From: VRUE01 sp963702035
GTDB lineage: Bacteria; Actinomycetota; Thermoleophilia; Solirubrobacterales; 70-9
NCBI GenBank assembly: GCA_963702035.1
Contig: OY969700.1
Span: 2,232,001-2,296,000 of the forward strand
Direction of reading: 5' to 3'
DNA: 64,000 bases
Shown here piece by piece: positions 33,144-41,584 of the stretch. The translations under genes and the position numbers were made by a program. How positions within the stretch are numbered: the first letter of the stretch is position 1; every line of letters starts with the position of its first letter. The notes beneath the pieces were generated by a model. The model was given only the letters and a program-made list of their open reading frames with translations. It was not told where the DNA came from and searched no databases.

Positions 33144-33224
33144 CGCGCGGGTCCTGTCGCGGGGGGAGGGGGTGTTAGCGGACTCACCCGTCCGAACACC
33201 CCCTCCCCCCACGCCACCCGCGCG
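33144..33224. repeat. Short palindromic element between convergent genes
   Basis: Outer CGCGCGGGT (33144-33152)/ACCCGCGCG (33216-33224). The 16-nt perfect arms 33161-33176 and 33195-33210 enclose the tip CGGAC-TCACCC-GTCCG. The flank GTCCTGTCGCG is identical to that of the rpsQ and rpsE copies. Confidence 0.85.
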
Positions 33225-33233
33225 AGGGGCGTT

Positions 33234-33878
33234 TTAGGTCTCCGGGTAGTCGGGGTCCCCAGGGAGGACTACGCGGTGTTGGTCGGGGGTGCCGATGACT
33301 TTGGGCAGTATGGGGTCCACCGTTCGACCGTGGTGAGCGTCGATTGCCTCCCTTGCCGTCTTGAAGGGCAGGAGCTGTTTGAGTTGTTGGACCGTCGGGA
33401 AGGCCAGCGCCAGCTCGTCGGCATGTTGGGCGTCGAGCGCCGCCCGCGGCTCGAACCAGCGCGCCTCGGTCGTCTCGACCCCATCGGGCACGGGCGGTGT
33501 GTGTGCCGGCGCGAGCGCCAGGAAGAACCAGGCGTCGAAGCGCCGCGAGACCACCTCCGGCGTGATCCAACGCGAGAACAGCACCAGCTCTTCGTCCTCC
33601 GGCAGTGCGATCCCAGCCTCCTCGTGCAGCTCCCGCGCCGCGCAAGCCCGGAAGCCGGCCTCGCCGGCGCCATCCTCAGGGTCGACGCCCCCGCCGGGAA
33701 ACACCCAGACCCCAGGCATGAACTTCGCCTCCTCCGACCGCTTCAGCAACAGCACCTCGAGCGCCCGGTCGCCGTGCTTGCCGCCACGCCTCAGCAGTAC
33801 CACCGAAGCCGAGGGCCGCGGCACGGTCGGCTCTCCCAGATTAGGCGCCTCCGCCGGCCCTTTTCGCCGTCCCTCCAT
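33234..33878 (-). CDS. Nudix hydrolase
   Basis: A 214-residue Nudix protein. The box GGGVDPEDGAGEAGFRACAA...RELHEEAGI has a few extra residues compared with the 23-residue consensus but keeps REL-EEAG. Such proteins hydrolyse nucleoside-diphosphate derivatives; the long C-terminal part (FEPRAALDAQHADEL) resembles CoA- or NADH-type relatives, not resolvable here. TAAGGT lies 6 nt before the ATG. Confidence 0.88.
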   Translation of the reverse strand: MEGRRKGPAEAPNLGEPTVPRPSASVVLLRRGGKHGDRALEVLLLKRSEEAKFMPGVWVFPGGGVDPEDGAGEAGFRACAARELHEEAGIALPEDEELVLFSRWITPEVVSRRFDAWFFLALAPAHTPPVPDGVETTEARWFEPRAALDAQHADELALAFPTVQQLKQLLPFKTAREAIDAHHGRTVDPILPKVIGTPDQHRVVLPGDPDYPET

Positions 33879-33899
33879 CGGGCCACCTTAGAGCCTGGG

Positions 33900-34463
33900 C
33901 TAATCCCTCAACTCAGCGACCAGATCGTCGAAGCGCTGCTTCCGATGGTCGTTCTCGCCGAGCATTTCCCGCAGCCACAAGTTGACTTCCTCCACCCCGA
34001 ACGGATCCGTCGTGACCAGAACCTGTTCGATGTCCAGCCAGTCCTTTGGTCGATCGAAGGAGGCCTTGCAGGCAACCAGGTGCTCTGGGCTGAGGATGTC
34101 GATCTCTTTGTCGCCGAAGGGGACCCGTCGAGCGTCCCTGCGCATCGCCTCGTGCAGCTCCGTGTAGGAGAAGAAAAGGTCGACCGCGGTTATGCCCCAC
34201 CAGATCCGGCACTGACCGTCGCGCTCCAGCGCACTCCGGGCCTCATTGGTATCCAGGGGCGCGACTCCGAGAGGAGTCAGTGCTTGGTCGATCTCATCGA
34301 TGCGAGTCGTCGGGACGAAGACGTTGACATCGATGTCGATGGTCACGCGCGGCTCGGCGTAGTAGGCGAGAGCCAGGGCACCGCCAAAGGCGTGCGGTAT
34401 GCGCGCGTCTTCAAGCCCCTCATCGATTGCCACGACCTTCTCCGGAAGCGACAGCTCGGCCAT
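33900..34463 (-). CDS. Nucleotidyltransferase-fold protein, probable toxin of a TA pair
   Basis: A 187-residue nucleotidyltransferase-like protein: GG motif in HAFGGALALAYY, then DIDVNVFV with the paired acidic residues. This resembles the AbiEii/MNT type. It starts 2 nt after the stop of a small upstream gene in the same orientation, a toxin-antitoxin arrangement. ATG at 34463 is chosen; an in-frame upstream extension would overlap that gene. Confidence 0.78.
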   Translation of the reverse strand: MAELSLPEKVVAIDEGLEDARIPHAFGGALALAYYAEPRVTIDIDVNVFVPTTRIDEIDQALTPLGVAPLDTNEARSALERDGQCRIWWGITAVDLFFSYTELHEAMRRDARRVPFGDKEIDILSPEHLVACKASFDRPKDWLDIEQVLVTTDPFGVEEVNLWLREMLGENDHRKQRFDDLVAELRD

Positions 34464-34465
34464 CG

Positions 34466-34939
34466 TTATGGGTGTCGGAAGGGGGGGAACTGAATGCGGT
34501 CGGGCCGGCGGCGCTTGGGAAGCGCATCTCCTAGGAGAAGGAGGTCTCTCAGCGTCTTTCCGCGTTCCTCTGGCGTGGCGGCGACCCACTCCTGGGCTGC
34601 CCGAGCGGCGTCGGAGAGGCCGGCATCCCGGCTGTCAGCCGCATCCGCAAGCAGCCGTCGCAGGGCCCGCCGAGGCCGTCGTCCCATGCTCAGCTCAGCC
34701 AGCAGCTTGCTTGCGGCGCTGTCCACGGGGGGCCTTGCGATCGGCGCTCCCACGCGAAGCGCCGCCTGCCGCAACTCACTCGCTCCAGTCCGCTTGGTTG
34801 CTCGTGCCTGTGCCTGCTCGATGACCTCGTCGCTCAACTCGCGGAACGTCGCCAGGGTTGCGCTGCGAGGCCCGGACGGGGTCGACCGAGCCTCCCGAAT
34901 CTCCCAGGTCCCGTTCTTCCGTGGAACGATGAACGCCAT
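34466..34939 (-). CDS. Hypothetical protein, probable partner of the nucleotidyltransferase
   Basis: A 157-residue helical, Arg/Ala-rich protein (MAFIVPRKNGTWEIREA...; TFRELSDEVIEQAQARATK). I recognise no family. It is first in a two-gene operon with a nucleotidyltransferase-fold protein and has an operator-like palindrome at its promoter, so an antitoxin role is likely by context only. Confidence 0.65.
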   Translation of the reverse strand: MAFIVPRKNGTWEIREARSTPSGPRSATLATFRELSDEVIEQAQARATKRTGASELRQAALRVGAPIARPPVDSAASKLLAELSMGRRPRRALRRLLADAADSRDAGLSDAARAAQEWVAATPEERGKTLRDLLLLGDALPKRRRPDRIQFPPFRHP

Positions 34940-34959
34940 AGTGGGCAGTATATCCCACT
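34940..34959. promoter_or_regulatory. Promoter and operator of the nucleotidyltransferase operon
   Basis: On the minus strand TATACT (34947-34952) is 7 nt before the ATG. The inverted repeat AGTGGG-N8-CCCACT encloses the -10 box, as expected for autoregulation. Confidence 0.55.
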
Positions 34960-34985
34960 TGAATGTAATTGTCTTAGGCAGGCAA

Positions 34986-36296
34986 CTACGCCGCCTGAGC
35001 AAACGGTTCTGGGAAGGCCGACGTGCATGCCGCCGCGATCGAGGCGGCGGTGATCTCGACCAGGCTTCGTAACTCCCCCTCGGAGATCGAGAGTGGGGGC
35101 ATCAGCACGATGACGTCGCTGAGCGGGCGGATGATCGCGCCGCGCTTGCGTGCCTCCAACGTGACCCGGTGGCCCAGGCGTAGCGCCGGGTCGTGCTCGC
35201 CGAGGTCGATGCCGACCATGGCGCCGCACTGGCGCACCTCCGCCACCTCGGGCATCGCCGCGACTGCGTCGAGCTCCTTCTCGAGCAGCTCGATCTTTGG
35301 CTGCAGACGCTCCAGGGTCCGCTCCCGCTCGAAGGCCTCGAGGCTGGCCAGCGCCGCCGCGCAGGCGAGCGGGTTGCCGGTGTAGGTGTGGCCGTGGAAG
35401 AAGGTCCGCTGCTCCGCCGGCGCGCCGAGAAAGCCCGCGTAGATCCGCTCCGTGGCCAGCGTCGCCGCCAGCGGCAGGTAGCCGCCGGTCAGCCCCTTGG
35501 CGAGGCAGAGCAGGTCGGGCGCGACCCCCTCTTGCTCGCAGGCGAACATCGTCCCGGTGCGGCCGAAGCCGGTTGCGACCTCGTCGCAGATCAGCAGCAC
35601 GCCGAAGCGGTCGCAGAGCTCGCGCGCCGCACGCAGATAGCCGGGGGGGTGGACCAGCATCCCGGCGGCGCCCTGGACCAGCGGCTCGACGATCAGCGCC
35701 GCGACCTCTTCCTCGTGGCAGGAGAGGACGCGCTCGAGGTCGGCGGCGTCGCCCGGCTCCGCCGCGTGCGTCTCGAAGAGCAACGGCCGGTAGGTCGAGT
35801 GGAAGAGGTCGATGCCGCCGACCGAGACCGAGCCGATCGTGTCGCCGTGGTAGGCCTCGCGCAGGTGGACGAAGGAGGTCCGCCGCGCGTGCTGGCCGCC
35901 GCGCTGCTGCTGGAACTGGAAGGCCATCTTCAATGCGATCTCGGTCGCGGTCGAGCCGGACTCCGAGTAGAAGGCGCGGCTCAGCCCCGGCGGCGCCAGG
36001 TCGACCAGCTTCGCCGCCAGTTCGGCGGCGCCGGGGTGGGAGAGGCCGAGCATGGTCGAGTGGGCGACCTTGTCCAGCTGCTCGTGCACGGCGCCGTCGA
36101 TGCCTGCATGGCGATGCCCGTGGACGTTGCACCACAGCGAGGAGACACCGTCCAGATAGCGGCGGCCCTCGCCGTCGATCAGCTGCGCCCCCTCGGCCCG
36201 CTCGATCATCAGCGGCTCTTCCTCGACCCAGCCAAGCTGCTGGGTGAACGGGTGCCAGAGATGGTCGCGATCGAGCTGAGCGTGGTCCACCGACAT
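34986..36296 (-). CDS. bioA: Adenosylmethionine-8-amino-7-oxononanoate aminotransferase
   Basis: A PLP enzyme that makes 7,8-diaminopelargonate from KAPA using SAM as amino donor. The 436-residue protein has LWHPFTQ at the N-terminus, FYSESGSTATEIALKMAFQ and YHGDTIGSVSVGG, the PLP Asp in LLICDEVATGFGRTG and the Schiff-base Lys in CLAKGLTGGYLPLA. The start at 36296 (MSVDHAQLDRDHL) fits family length. It diverges from marR. Confidence 0.94.
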   Translation of the reverse strand: MSVDHAQLDRDHLWHPFTQQLGWVEEEPLMIERAEGAQLIDGEGRRYLDGVSSLWCNVHGHRHAGIDGAVHEQLDKVAHSTMLGLSHPGAAELAAKLVDLAPPGLSRAFYSESGSTATEIALKMAFQFQQQRGGQHARRTSFVHLREAYHGDTIGSVSVGGIDLFHSTYRPLLFETHAAEPGDAADLERVLSCHEEEVAALIVEPLVQGAAGMLVHPPGYLRAARELCDRFGVLLICDEVATGFGRTGTMFACEQEGVAPDLLCLAKGLTGGYLPLAATLATERIYAGFLGAPAEQRTFFHGHTYTGNPLACAAALASLEAFERERTLERLQPKIELLEKELDAVAAMPEVAEVRQCGAMVGIDLGEHDPALRLGHRVTLEARKRGAIIRPLSDVIVLMPPLSISEGELRSLVEITAASIAAACTSAFPEPFAQAA

Positions 36297-36356
36297 CGCC
36301 GCAGCGACGATAGATCTCTCCTCGGCCGGAACTCGCGTGATATGTGTCACACGAAC

Positions 36357-36380
36357 AACTATTGTGTTTGAGAAATAGTT
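36357..36380. promoter_or_regulatory. Inverted repeat in the bioA-marR intergenic region
   Basis: The perfect repeat AACTATT-N10-AATAGTT lies between the divergent bioA and marR genes. It has the length and symmetry of MarR operators and may control both directions. Confidence 0.5.
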
Positions 36381-36402
36381 GCGACAGTGCAAATATTGTC
36401 GC
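36381..36402. promoter_or_regulatory. Second inverted repeat at the marR start
   Basis: GCGACA-N10-TGTCGC directly adjoins the first repeat and overlaps the TATTGT sequence just before the marR ATG. Confidence 0.4.
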
Positions 36403-36403
36403 T

Positions 36404-36886
36404 ATGGCAACCAGCGACACCTCGGCCCGACTGGGCGCGCTGCTGCGGCACGTCTTCCTCTACGACCGCGGCAACCAACTGCGGGTGATCGAGGAGTGCG
36501 GGCTTTCGATGACGCAGTGCAAGGCGCTGCTTGAGCTGGGCGGGATCGGCGAGGGCACTGAGCCACGCCAGGTGAGCGAGCTGGCCGAGACCTTTGGCGT
36601 CTCCGTCCCGTCGATGAGCAGGGCGGTCGACGCATTGGTCTGCGAAGACCTCGCCACCCGGGTCGAGGACCCGGACGACCGGCGCGTGCGCCACGTCGCG
36701 ATCACCGAGAAGGGCAAGAGGCTGGTCAACACGCTGCTCGTCGTCCGCCAGGCGGGGCTCGAGGCCTTCGCCGAGAGCCTCAGTGCCGCCCAGCGCCGCA
36801 AGCTCGACGCCGCGATCGACTCGCTGATGGACCGCGAGGACATCGCCGATACCTATCAGCACCTGAAGGGAGTTGGACCAGCTTGA
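36404..36886 (+). CDS. MarR-family transcriptional regulator
   Basis: A 160-residue winged helix-turn-helix regulator (LSMTQCKALLELGG; EPRQVSELAETFGVSVPSMSRAV; DLATRVEDPDDRRVRHVAIT with the DxR wing). It is translationally coupled to a drug exporter gene (TTGA overlap) and probably represses it from the two inverted repeats upstream. Start ATG at 36404; upstream in-frame codons would run across the operator. Confidence 0.9.
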   Translation: MATSDTSARLGALLRHVFLYDRGNQLRVIEECGLSMTQCKALLELGGIGEGTEPRQVSELAETFGVSVPSMSRAVDALVCEDLATRVEDPDDRRVRHVAITEKGKRLVNTLLVVRQAGLEAFAESLSAAQRRKLDAAIDSLMDREDIADTYQHLKGVGPA

Positions 36887-38379
36887 CCCGTTACAGCCAC
36901 CTGATCACCGACGACAACCGCAAGTGGTGGACGCTCGGAGCGATGTGCTTCGCGTTGTTCATGATCATGCTCGACAACACCGTCGTGAACGTCGCGCTGC
37001 CCTCGATCCAGCGCGATCTCGGCGCCTCGATCTCCGGCCTCGAGTGGACGATCAACGGCTACACGCTGTCGTTCGCCGTCCTGCTGGCCACCGGGGGACG
37101 GCTCGGCGACATCTTCGGCCGCCGCCGCATGTTCCTGATCGGCGTCGTCATCTTCGCCCTCTCCTCGGCCACCGCCGGCCTCGCCCAGGGCGCCACCGAC
37201 CTCGTCGCCAGCCGCGTCCTGCAGGGCGTCGGCGCGGCGCTGATGATGCCGGGCACGCTCTCGATCATCACCAACGCCTTCCCTGCCCACGAGCGCGGCA
37301 AGGCGATGGGCACCTGGGCCGGTGTCTCCGCCCTCGCCCTCGCCGTCGGTCCCGTGCTCGGCGGATTCCTCACCGAGCACGTCAGCTGGCGGGCGATCTT
37401 CTACCTCAACATCCCGGTCGCGATCGGCGCCGTCACCGCGACCCTGTTCGCGGTGCGCGAGTCGCGCGACAACACGGTCGGCCGCGAGGTCGACTACCTC
37501 GGCGTGGCGACGCTCACCGTTGCGCTCACCGCGCTCGTCCTCGCCCTGGTCGAGGGCAACAGCTGGGGATGGGGCTCGGCCGGGATCGTCGGCCTGCTGG
37601 CCACCGCCGTGCTGGGCGGCGTCGCCTTCGTCTTCACCGAGCTGCGCGTCAAGGTGCCGATGGTCGAGTTCCGCTTCTTCGCCGATCGCAATTTCCTCGG
37701 CGCGGTGGTCGTCGCCCTGATCATCACCTTCGCGATGATGGGCGTCTTCTTCTTCCTCGCCCTCTACATGCAGGACATCCTCCGCTACTCGCCGCTGGAG
37801 GCGGGCGTCCGTTTCCTGCCCGCGACCCTGATGATCGTCGGCGTGGCCCCGGTCGCCGGCCGCCTCGCCGACCGCTTCGGCCCGCGCTGGCTGATCGTCG
37901 CCGGCCTCTTGATCCTCACCGCCTCGCTCTACAGCTTCACCGGGATCGCGGTCAACTCCGGCTACCTCGACCTCCTGCCGGGATTCATGCTGCTCGGCAT
38001 CGGCATCGCGCTGACGATGTCGCCGATGACCAGCGCCGCGATGAACGCCGTTGCGGTGGAGAAAGCCGGCATCGCCTCCGGCGTCCTCTCGATGTTCCGC
38101 ATGGTCGGCGGCAGCCTCGGCATCGCCGTCAGCGGGGCGATCTTCCAGGGCGCTGCCGGAAGCAGCTTCGAGACCGCGGTACCTCAGCAGTTCGTCAACG
38201 GGCTCAGCAACGCGATGACCGTGTCCGCCGCGGTGACCCTGGTGGGCGCTGCGATCGCGGCCGCCGCGATCCGCGCCAAGCCGAAGCGGATCAGCACCGA
38301 GGCGGCCGAGGCAGCCGTCAATCCCGGCGGCTCGGAGCTGGCCGCCGAGCAGGCGATGGCCAGCGGTCCGGCAGGCTGA
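36883..38379 (+). CDS. DHA2-family MFS drug exporter (EmrB/QacA type)
   Basis: A 498-residue transporter with about 14 transmembrane helices. Motif A is GGRLGDIFGRRRM, and LDNTVVNVALPSIQ near the N-terminus is typical of EmrB/QacA. The TTG start overlaps the marR stop. The 3' end overlaps the antisense bioD reading frame by ~200 nt. Likely substrates are drugs or lipophilic compounds exported with proton influx. Confidence 0.92.
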   Translation: MTRYSHLITDDNRKWWTLGAMCFALFMIMLDNTVVNVALPSIQRDLGASISGLEWTINGYTLSFAVLLATGGRLGDIFGRRRMFLIGVVIFALSSATAGLAQGATDLVASRVLQGVGAALMMPGTLSIITNAFPAHERGKAMGTWAGVSALALAVGPVLGGFLTEHVSWRAIFYLNIPVAIGAVTATLFAVRESRDNTVGREVDYLGVATLTVALTALVLALVEGNSWGWGSAGIVGLLATAVLGGVAFVFTELRVKVPMVEFRFFADRNFLGAVVVALIITFAMMGVFFFLALYMQDILRYSPLEAGVRFLPATLMIVGVAPVAGRLADRFGPRWLIVAGLLILTASLYSFTGIAVNSGYLDLLPGFMLLGIGIALTMSPMTSAAMNAVAVEKAGIASGVLSMFRMVGGSLGIAVSGAIFQGAAGSSFETAVPQQFVNGLSNAMTVSAAVTLVGAAIAAAAIRAKPKRISTEAAEAAVNPGGSELAAEQAMASGPAG

Positions 38380-39119
38380 CTTCTGTGGCGACTTACCCCC
38401 CGTAGACCGCGGGTAAGTCGCCAGCAGGGGGGCCAAGGGTTCGGCGAGGAAAGGTCGAGGCGCGGGAGAACCTCGACCTCGACGCCGCTGAGGACGGCGA
38501 TCGTCTCGCGGTTTGACTTCTCGATTGCACCCGGTTCCTCCGGCCACGGCGTGAGGACGACCGCGGCGACGGCGAGCCCCACGCCGCGCGCCGCCTCGAT
38601 CGTCAGCAGGGTGTGGTTGATCGTGCCGAGGCCCGGGGAGGAGGCGATGACGAGCGGCAGCCCGAGGTCGACGGCGAAATCGCGCACGAGGTAATCCCGG
38701 GCCAGCGGCACCAGCAATCCCCCGACCCCCTCGCAGACGAGCGCGTCGGCGTTCGTCGCTGCGGCGCGGGCCGCGCTCAGTAGGCGCTCCGGCTCGATCT
38801 CCTCGCCGGTCAGTTCAGCCGCCAGGTGTGGCGACATCGGCGGTCCGTATCGGTAGGGCACGATCTCCGCGTCGCTCTGCTCGGAGCCTGCCGCCTGGCG
38901 AAGCAACTCATGATCTGCCGCATTGCCCCGCCGGTGGGCCGAAAGGTCACCCGCCGTGTTGCCTTTTGGCCCACCGGCGGCGAGCTCGTCGAGCCCCGTC
39001 ACCACGGGCTTGAAAACGGCCACCCGTTTGCCTTCGTCGGCGAGCGTGTGGGCGATCGCGGCGGCGACAACGGTCTTGCCGACCTCGGTCCCGGTCCCGG
39101 TTACGAAGACGCCCTGCAC
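38184..39119 (-). CDS. bioD: Dethiobiotin synthetase with aberrant 3' end
   Basis: It closes the ureido ring of dethiobiotin from DAPA, CO2 and ATP. It has the P-loop TGTGTEVGKT, KPVVTG, CEGVGGLLVPL and SSPGLGTINHTLLT. About 21 residues (LAAGGPKGNTAGDLSAHRRG) after KPVVTGLDE are unusual and come from a palindromic element. Normal homology ends near residue 230; the frame then runs ~80 residues through a hairpin and antisense to the MFS gene. The GTG start is 7 nt after bioF. Confidence 0.88.
   Translation of the reverse strand: MQGVFVTGTGTEVGKTVVAAAIAHTLADEGKRVAVFKPVVTGLDELAAGGPKGNTAGDLSAHRRGNAADHELLRQAAGSEQSDAEIVPYRYGPPMSPHLAAELTGEEIEPERLLSAARAAATNADALVCEGVGGLLVPLARDYLVRDFAVDLGLPLVIASSPGLGTINHTLLTIEAARGVGLAVAAVVLTPWPEEPGAIEKSNRETIAVLSGVEVEVLPRLDLSSPNPWPPCWRLTRGLRGVSRHRSQPAGPLAIACSAASSEPPGLTAASAASVLIRFGLARIAAAAIAAPTRVTAADTVIALLSPLTNC
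38386..38423. repeat. Hairpin with 12-nt loop at the MFS-bioD junction
   Basis: Perfect 13-nt arms TGGCGACTTACCC/GGGTAAGTCGCCA with a 12-nt loop. It starts 7 nt after the MFS stop and lies inside the extended bioD frame. Confidence 0.75.
38928..38980. repeat. Palindromic element inside bioD
   Basis: Perfect 13-nt arms CCGCCGGTGGGCC/GGCCCACCGGCGG with an inner AAAGG/CCTTT stem. The element at 59657-59708 shares the frame CCGCCGnnGGGCCGA...TTTT(c)GGCCCnnCGGCGGCG. Confidence 0.8.
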
Positions 39120-39125
39120 CGGCGC

Positions 39126-40325
39126 TCAGGCGGCCACCGGCAGCGAACCGGTCGCCCGCGGCGCGGCAATTCCCAGCTCGCGTGCCGCTTCGCCGGTCAG
39201 CCTTGCCGCCTCGCGCAGGTCGGCCTGCTCGTGGGTGGCCATCACGCTGAAGCGCAGCCGCGAGGATCCCGGCGGCACGGTCGGGGGGCGGATCCCCTGG
39301 GCGAAGACACCGCGTTCGAGCAGCCGCTCGCAGAGCTCCATCGTCCGCCCCGCATCGCCGACTTCCAGCGGCACGATCTGGCTCTCTCCACCGCCTGCGG
39401 TGAGGCCCTCGGCGACAAGGCCGGCGCGCAGCGTCGCCGCGTTGGCGCTCAGATGTCGTACGCGCTCCGGCTCGGCTTCGAGCAGCTCCAGCGCCGCCAG
39501 CGCCGCCGCCACCACGGGCGGAGGCAGCGCCGTGGAGAAGATGAACGACCGCGCCGTGTTGAGCAGGTACTCGCGCAGCTCACCGCCGGCGCAGACGTAA
39601 GCGCCGTAGGAGCCGAGCGCCTTGCCCAGCGTGCCCACCACCAGGTCGACCTCCTCGCTCAGCCCAGCCGCGGCCACCGAGCCGCGCCCGCCGGGGCCGA
39701 TGGCGCCGGTCGCGTGCGCCTCGTCGACCATCAACCGGCAACCGTGCTCGCGGGCCAGCCGAACGAGGCCTTCGAGCGGGGCGACGTCGCCGTCCATCGA
39801 GAAGAGGCCGTCGGTGACGATCAGCGAAGCCCGTTCTCCGGCCTCGCGCAGTCCCCAGGCGAGGTGCTCGACGTCGCCATGGCGGTAGACGAAGGTCTCG
39901 GCCCGGGCGAGGCGGCAGCCGTCGACGATGCTGGCGTGGTTGAGCTCGTCGGAGAAGACGACCGTGTCGCGACCGGCGAGCGCCGAGATCGCGCCGACGT
40001 TGGCCAGGTAGCCGGAGCCGAACAGCAGTGCGGCCTCGTAGCCCTTGAAGGCGGCAAGCCGCTCCTCCAGCTTCCGGTGCGGCGCCATATTGCCCGAGAT
40101 CAGCCGCGAGGCGCCGGCGCCGGCGCCCCAGCGCAGCGCCGCTTGGGCCGCGGCGTCGCGCACCTCGGCGCTGTCGGCGAGGCCCAGGTAGTCGTTCGAG
40201 CAGAGCAGCAGGACGGGCCGCCCGTCGAGGACCACACGCGGCCCCTGCGGGCTTTCGATCAGGCGCAACCGGCGGCGGAGCCCGCTCTCGCGGAGCTCCT
40301 CCAGCCTGCTTGCGACATCCATCAT
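39126..40325 (-). CDS. bioF: 8-amino-7-oxononanoate synthase
   Basis: A PLP enzyme joining pimeloyl thioester and L-alanine to KAPA. The 399-residue protein has CSNDYLGLA, the DELNHASIVDG and DEAHATGAIG motifs, and the Schiff-base Lys in TLGKALGSYGAYV. It starts with two Met codons (40325 or 40322). It lies 61 nt after bioB and 6 nt before bioD. Confidence 0.95.
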   Translation of the reverse strand: MMDVASRLEELRESGLRRRLRLIESPQGPRVVLDGRPVLLLCSNDYLGLADSAEVRDAAAQAALRWGAGAGASRLISGNMAPHRKLEERLAAFKGYEAALLFGSGYLANVGAISALAGRDTVVFSDELNHASIVDGCRLARAETFVYRHGDVEHLAWGLREAGERASLIVTDGLFSMDGDVAPLEGLVRLAREHGCRLMVDEAHATGAIGPGGRGSVAAAGLSEEVDLVVGTLGKALGSYGAYVCAGGELREYLLNTARSFIFSTALPPPVVAAALAALELLEAEPERVRHLSANAATLRAGLVAEGLTAGGGESQIVPLEVGDAGRTMELCERLLERGVFAQGIRPPTVPPGSSRLRFSVMATHEQADLREAARLTGEAARELGIAAPRATGSLPVAA

Positions 40326-40386
40326 CGTGACAAGGAAATCCCGGCCGCCCCCGGACGCGGGAGCGCGGGCGCGTGGCTTCCGGTGA

Positions 40387-41538
40387 TCATGAGCGCGCCC
40401 GTGCGGGAGCAGAGGAGGCGGCCGTTGGATATGGCGGAGGCTTCTTGGTCTTCTTGATCACGCGGAGCTGGGTCGAGGGGTCCCAGAAGTTGGCTTCGTC
40501 CTGGCTGTCGATCAGCTCGTCGATCGGGGTCTCGGGCGCCTCGCCCTCGAGCCAGCCGGAGCGGTTGTCGGGCCGCGGGTTGGCGCCGTTGTCGGGCTGG
40601 CGGGCCACGTTCAGGCCGAGCTCCTCGAACATCGCCCGGTCGTCCTCGGGCTCGGCGCCGAGGGTGGTGAGGAAGTTGCCCATCATCACCCCGTTGAGGC
40701 CGGCCTTGACGGCCAGCGGCTGCAGCTCGCCGAGGTTCTCGACGCGGCCGCCGCAGAGGCGGAAGAGCGCGCCGGGGATGATCAGGCGGAAGATCGCGAC
40801 CCACTTGATCACGTCCCAGGGGTCCATCAGCGGGCGGTCGCCGAACTTGGTCCCGTCGCGCGGGTTGAGCAGGTTGATCGGCACCGAGTCCGGCTCCAGC
40901 TCGGAGAGCTCGAAGGCCATCTCGACCCGTTGCCGCGGCGACTCGCCGAGGTTGAGGATGCCGCCGACGCAGGTCTCCAGGCCGGCCTCTTTGACCGCGT
41001 CGATGGTTCGCAACCGGCCCTCGTAGCGGACCGTGCTGGAGACCTCCGGGTAGTAGGAGCGCGAGGACTCGACGTTGTGGTGGACGCGCTGGATGCCCGC
41101 CTCGCGCAGCCGTTTGGCGCGATCGCCGGACATGTGGCCGATCGAGGCGCAGCGCTTGAGGTTGGTGTGCTCGGAGACCAGCTTCGCGCCCTCGACGATT
41201 TTCTCGAAGTCTTTTTTGGAGAGGCCCTGACCCTGGGTGACCATGCAGAAGCGGTGCGCGCCCGCCGCCTCCGCCGCCCGCGCGTGCTCGAGGATCTGCT
41301 CCGGCTCCATCATCGCGTGCATCGGCGTGTCCGCCTCTGCGTAGCGGGACTGGGCGCAGAAGCCGCAGTCCTCGGCGCAACCGCCCGACTTGGCGTTGAC
41401 CAGCGAGCACATGTCGGTCGAGTCGCCGAAGTTCTCCCTGCGCACCGCCCAGGCGCGCTCGACCAGCCCGCCGATCTCCTCGTGGTCGCTCAGCTCGCCG
41501 AGTGCCAGTGCTTCCTCGAAAGAGATCAGGGGCGGCAT
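40387..41538 (-). CDS. bioB: Biotin synthase
   Basis: A radical-SAM enzyme inserting sulfur into dethiobiotin. The SAM cluster motif CAEDCGFC (CxxxCxxC) is followed by the conserved HHNVESSRSYYPEV region and INLLNPRDGT. The 383-residue protein has ~40 extra C-terminal residues (FWDPSTQLRVIKKTKKPPPY then Ala/Ser/Arg-rich), absent from most BioB. TAGCCT lies 9 nt before the ATG. It heads bioB-bioF-bioD. Confidence 0.95.
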   Translation of the reverse strand: MPPLISFEEALALGELSDHEEIGGLVERAWAVRRENFGDSTDMCSLVNAKSGGCAEDCGFCAQSRYAEADTPMHAMMEPEQILEHARAAEAAGAHRFCMVTQGQGLSKKDFEKIVEGAKLVSEHTNLKRCASIGHMSGDRAKRLREAGIQRVHHNVESSRSYYPEVSSTVRYEGRLRTIDAVKEAGLETCVGGILNLGESPRQRVEMAFELSELEPDSVPINLLNPRDGTKFGDRPLMDPWDVIKWVAIFRLIIPGALFRLCGGRVENLGELQPLAVKAGLNGVMMGNFLTTLGAEPEDDRAMFEELGLNVARQPDNGANPRPDNRSGWLEGEAPETPIDELIDSQDEANFWDPSTQLRVIKKTKKPPPYPTAASSAPARARS

Positions 41539-41584
41539 CCGGGCGCAAGGCTAGGAATCGGCCCGGACGTTCGCCCCCGGTCGG

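Noticed and set aside
12761..33224. Palindromes as a CRISPR array
   Set aside because: Copies are dispersed, have no regular spacing and no cas genes are nearby.
36856..38547. Long minus-strand ORF opposite the MFS exporter
   Set aside because: Charged low-complexity shadow of a real membrane protein gene.
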